Positions 61,619 through 64,000 of a stretch of 64,000 nucleotides of DNA are shown here, one piece after another. The notes beneath the pieces were generated by a model. That model did no database searches, had not been told where the DNA came from, and saw only the letters and a list, made by a program, of their open reading frames with translations. The translations under genes and the position numbers were made by a program. Each line of letters opens with the position of its first letter. Position 1 is the stretch's first letter. The stretch comes from Cytophagaceae bacterium (GTDB lineage Bacteria > Bacteroidota > Bacteroidia > Cytophagales > Spirosomataceae): the NCBI GenBank assembly GCA_027491195.1, contig JAIXWQ010000005.1, positions 23,711 through 87,710 of the forward strand, in the 5' to 3' direction.

Positions 61619-62540
61619 CTTTGATACGGTTGAAATTGCTGACTCGACAGCCGTTACCATCGGCATGTTTGATGGTTTGCATATAGGCCATTTAAAGGTG
61701 CTTGAGGGGTGTGTGTCTGTTTCCAAATCAAAAAGTTTGAAAACCTGTGTGATCACCTTTTCTAATCATCCTGCAGATCATTTTACGGGAAAGCGAAACG
61801 AACTATTGATGCCGATGCAGGAAAAGATTCAGGCATTTGAAGGCTTGGCTATCGACTATTTAGTCATTCTACCTTTTAATTCCTACTTGGTAGAAATGCC
61901 AGCAACTCATTTCATTCAAGATTTAATCATTCAAAAGTTAAAGGCGAAGAGTGTCGTATTAGGCTATGATAATCATTTTGGAAAGAATAGAGAAGGTTCG
62001 ATTTCCTATATTCAAACAAATTATGCCAGTGAATTAGAGGCGGTTTCGATTGATGTAGCTAAAGTGGATGACATTATTGTTAGTTCCTCTCAAATCAAAA
62101 AGTACCTATCTGAAGGTCAAGTTTCGAAGGCCAAAGAAATGTTAGGTCATCCTTATGCTATTTCTGGAACTGTCGTACATGGCAATCAAAATGGTCGCAA
62201 AATAGGCTTCCCTACGGCAAATATGTCTCTTAATGCAGATAATAAGTTTATTCCTCAATTAGGCGTGTATTTAGTTCAGGTAGAAGTGGAATCAGGTTCT
62301 TATTATGGTTTGACGAATATGGGTTATCGACCTACCTTGAATAAGGATGAGGGAATTCATATTGAAACTCATATTTTAGGATTTGATGGAGATATCTATG
62401 GTCAACCTATTAGCCTAAAATTTATTGAAAAGATCAGATCAGAAAAGCGATTTGATTCTTTTGATGAATTAAAGAATCAAATCGCCGCTGATTTAGCTTG
62501 GGCTAAGTTATTTTTAGCACAAATTCATATAGCTTCCTAA
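61602..62540 (+). CDS. ribF: Bifunctional riboflavin kinase / FAD synthetase
   Basis: 312 residues. Start chosen at ATG 61602 (MKCFYSFDTVEIADS); a GTG three codons upstream is also possible. The FAD synthetase nucleotidyl-transferase part has VTIGMFDGLHIGHLKVL and VLGYDNHFGKNREG. The riboflavin kinase part (from about 185) has GRKIGFPTANMSL. It makes FMN and FAD. It overlaps truB by 17 bases at the start and pheA by 27 bases at the convergent end. Confidence 0.94.
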   Translation: MKCFYSFDTVEIADSTAVTIGMFDGLHIGHLKVLEGCVSVSKSKSLKTCVITFSNHPADHFTGKRNELLMPMQEKIQAFEGLAIDYLVILPFNSYLVEMPATHFIQDLIIQKLKAKSVVLGYDNHFGKNREGSISYIQTNYASELEAVSIDVAKVDDIIVSSSQIKKYLSEGQVSKAKEMLGHPYAISGTVVHGNQNGRKIGFPTANMSLNADNKFIPQLGVYLVQVEVESGSYYGLTNMGYRPTLNKDEGIHIETHILGFDGDIYGQPISLKFIEKIRSEKRFDSFDELKNQIAADLAWAKLFLAQIHIAS

Positions 62541-63590
62541 GAAGACTAGCTCGTCTTGTCGTTTTTCTAAAAGCTCTTGAATCTTTTGGTCTAACTTATT
62601 GCCTTCGATATCGATGAAGAACCAAAACTTGAATTCATTGGTGTCTTTTTGTGGGCGTGATTCTATTTTTAATAAGTTAATCCCTCTCGTTTCAAAATCC
62701 TGTAGTAGAGATAATAAAGCCCCTGGCTTATCATCATTTTTTAATTTAACGGCTAGACTTGTTTTGTCTTTATCCGTCTTCTTTAAATTTTCTACTTTGG
62801 AAATGATAAAGAAACGCGTTTGATTCGAATCATTATCTTGAATATTATCAAACAAGATAGGAAGCGAATAGATTTTAGCGGCTATGTGTGAACATAAAGC
62901 TGCGCCATCTTCCTCCTCTACGGCTAATTTAGCAGCACGTGAGGTAGAATCTACCTGAACGAAGAAATCCTCTTCCTGACCAGAGAAATAGTCATTTAAG
63001 AAACCTTTGCATTGTTGGAAGGCAATGTCTTTAGAATAGATCTTTTTTATTCCCTGAATACCATTGTGCTTAGAGGCTAAGCAGAAATTTACCGGGATAA
63101 TAATTTCAGATATAACGAATAGATTTTTCTCATTTAAAAGATCCATCGTCTCTTTCACCATTCCTTCTTGGTTGTTCTCAATCGGAACAACGCCATACTT
63201 AGCACGACCCGTTTCGACTGATTCAAATACAGATTTGATTGAAGGAAGAGAAATGTAATCTGCTACTGCACCAAAACGCGTTTCAGCCGCCTGATGCGTG
63301 AAACTACCCTCGGGACCTAAGAAGCAAATAATTTCAGGTAATTCTAAATTTCTAGATACACCGAAAATTTCAAGGAAAATGGCTTCTATAGCCTCTTTTC
63401 TTAGTTTACCCGTAAACTGATTAGCTAAACGATCGATAATTTCTTTCTCTCTATCGGGATGGTAAATAACCGCGTTAGACTCACGTTTTAATTTACCAAT
63501 CTCCTCAACGAATTCCATTCTCTGTACGAGTAAAGAAAGTATGGAGTCATCGATCTGATCTATTTTGCCTCTTAATTCAGGTATATTCAT
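62514..63590 (-). CDS. pheA: Bifunctional chorismate mutase / prephenate dehydratase
   Basis: 358 residues. An AroQ-type chorismate mutase helix bundle (about 1-85, ELRGKIDQIDDSILSLLVQR) is followed by the prephenate dehydratase domain (FLGPEGSFTHQAAETRFG, PIENNQEGMVKETMDLL, NQTRFFIIS) and a C-terminal ACT domain (KPGALLSLLQDFETRGINL, ESRP) that senses phenylalanine. The TRF motif is intact. It commits chorismate to phenylalanine. Confidence 0.94.
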   Translation of the reverse strand: MNIPELRGKIDQIDDSILSLLVQRMEFVEEIGKLKRESNAVIYHPDREKEIIDRLANQFTGKLRKEAIEAIFLEIFGVSRNLELPEIICFLGPEGSFTHQAAETRFGAVADYISLPSIKSVFESVETGRAKYGVVPIENNQEGMVKETMDLLNEKNLFVISEIIIPVNFCLASKHNGIQGIKKIYSKDIAFQQCKGFLNDYFSGQEEDFFVQVDSTSRAAKLAVEEEDGAALCSHIAAKIYSLPILFDNIQDNDSNQTRFFIISKVENLKKTDKDKTSLAVKLKNDDKPGALLSLLQDFETRGINLLKIESRPQKDTNEFKFWFFIDIEGNKLDQKIQELLEKRQDELVFLGSYMNLC

Positions 63591-63644
63591 GCGTATTGTG
63601 CTAATTAGCTCAATTTACTAAAATATGAAGATTTAAGGAAGGGA

Positions 63645-63673
63645 AATAAAAAAAGGATTTGAATAAATCCTTT
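63645..63673 (-). terminator. Terminator after the tRNA cluster
   Basis: On the minus strand AAAGGATTT (63673-63665) pairs with AAATCCTTT (63660-63652) around ATTC, followed by a T run. It separates the tRNAs from the downstream pheA gene. Confidence 0.75.
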
Positions 63674-63691
63674 CCTTAGACTAACAAGATG

Positions 63692-63765
63692 TGATTCCGT
63701 TTGGATTCGAACCAAAGACCTACTGCTTAGAAGGCAGTTGCTCTATCCAGCTGAGCTACGGAACC
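63692..63765 (-). tRNA. tRNA-Arg (anticodon TCT)
   Basis: 74 bases. Acceptor GGTTCCG/CGGAATC, D arm GCTCAGCTGGATAGAGC, anticodon stem ACTGC/GCAGT with loop CTTCTAA (anticodon TCT, arginine), T arm TTTGG-TTCGAAT-CCAAA. All stems pair. No encoded CCA. Confidence 0.95.
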
Positions 63766-63776
63766 TTAATCAAAAT

Positions 63777-63827
63777 AAAAAGTCAATTTATAATTGGTGT
63801 AAAACACGTCCTCATAAATTGACTTTT
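63777..63827 (-). repeat. Long inverted repeat between tRNA-Pro and tRNA-Arg, possible terminator
   Basis: AAAAGTCAATTTAT (63778-63791) and ATAAATTGACTTTT (63814-63827) are perfect 14-base inverted repeats with a 22-base spacer. On the minus strand the hairpin starts two bases after tRNA-Pro and ends in TTTTTATTTT, a plausible intrinsic terminator inside the tRNA cluster. Confidence 0.7.
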
Positions 63828-63828
63828 G

Positions 63829-63902
63829 TCGGGGTGGCAGGATTCGAACCTACGACCTCTTGGTGCCAAACCACGCGCGATACCGGGCTACGCTACACCC
63901 CG
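63829..63902 (-). tRNA. tRNA-Pro (anticodon TGG), with unusual anticodon arm
   Basis: 74 bases. Acceptor CGGGGTG/CACCCCG and T arm GTAGG-TTCGAAT-CCTGC are sound. The anticodon arm reads CGTGG-TTTGGCA-CCAAG: anticodon TGG (proline), but position 37 is C instead of the G expected in tRNA-Pro, and pair 28-42 is G with A. The D stem has three pairs (GCG/CGC). Confidence 0.85.
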
Positions 63903-63913
63903 AAAATTGACTG

Positions 63914-64000
63914 CGGAGAGAGAGGGATTCGAACCCTCGGTACCGTTACCAGTACGCATGTTTAGCAAACATGTCCTTTCGGCCTCTCAGGCATCTCTCC
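63914..64000 (-). tRNA. tRNA-Ser (anticodon GCT)
   Basis: Type II tRNA of 87 bases whose 5' end is the last base of the window. Acceptor GGAGAGA/TCTCTCC, anticodon stem CATGT/ACATG with loop TTGCTAA (GCT, serine), long variable arm and T arm GAGGG-TTCGAAT-CCCTC. First of a Ser-Pro-Arg cluster. Confidence 0.93.

Noticed and set aside
63738..63965. Open frame of 75 codons over the tRNA cluster
   Set aside because: It is read antisense through tRNA-Arg, tRNA-Pro and tRNA-Ser; the peptide is the well-known spurious product of such regions.

Overview
The window is A+T-rich, gene-dense bacterial chromosome from the Bacteroidota, most likely the Cytophagales (a Spirosomataceae/Aquirufa-like freshwater bacterium is my guess, not proven). 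The evidence is the TAnnTTTG-type promoter motifs close to start codons, the general lack of Shine-Dalgarno sequences, family-typical proteins (DUF3050, DUF3098, DUF1460, PD40-OmpA, a Bacteroidota-type topoisomerase IV), and the gene order ftsX-DUF3098-uppP-truB-ribF. No phage, insertion sequence, CRISPR array or rRNA operon was seen. No gene-free stretch exceeds 300 bases; the longest is 54287-54535, which holds a hairpin repeat array.

Layout. 1-1273: translation genes infC-rpmI-rplT, closed by a clear terminator. 1343-4159: operon of a cysteine desulfurase, an XdhC-type molybdenum-cofactor protein and a DUF3050 protein. 4266-7323: dnaK, divergent from a sphingolipid delta-4-desaturase-like membrane enzyme. 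7479-13665: maltose/starch module (maltose phosphorylase, beta-phosphoglucomutase, secreted alpha-amylase, sugar transporter). 13665-18633: DUF1460, a C-S lyase, an unknown membrane-anchored protein, an IlvD/Edd sugar-acid dehydratase and an SDR, continuing the same plus-strand run. 18630-31936: L-fucose utilisation. Ten minus-strand genes (FucP permease, mutarotase, UxaA-type dehydratase, two SDRs, SGNH esterase, FAH hydrolase, lactonase, D-threonine-aldolase-like enzyme, M19 dipeptidase) lie divergent from an M14 peptidase and a GH29 alpha-L-fucosidase. 31902-38286: lipoprotein, Dabb, dapA and ligA, divergent from rpe and a PD40-OmpA protein. 38339-40539: peroxide defence (AhpD-like, peroxiredoxin, OxyR). 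40526-46705: FAD dehydrogenase-Nudix-parC-MFS operon. 46751-52857: single housekeeping genes (thioredoxin-fold YyaL-type, ruvC, polysaccharide deacetylase, tatD, an ABC ATPase, a xylulokinase-like kinase). 52893-64000: tRNA-Leu, an ABC permease, parE, a TPR protein, etfBA, the BFN-ftsX-DUF3098-uppP-truB-ribF run, pheA, and a Ser-Pro-Arg tRNA cluster.

How the genes work together. The fucose locus encodes a full non-phosphorylating route: fucosidase releases L-fucose, FucP imports it, a mutarotase presents the right anomer, an SDR oxidises it to the lactone, and a lactonase, a dehydratase, a second SDR and an FAH hydrolase take it to pyruvate and L-lactate. The maltose module cleaves maltose phosphorolytically and converts beta-glucose-1-phosphate to glucose-6-phosphate. 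The peroxide genes share one intergenic region with an OxyR that keeps the redox cysteine pair.

The least explained content is repetitive DNA: arrays of tandem heptamers that begin at or just after stop codons, always with the purine-rich strand as the sense strand, and a 19-base-period array of small hairpins separated by GACTAA upstream of parE.
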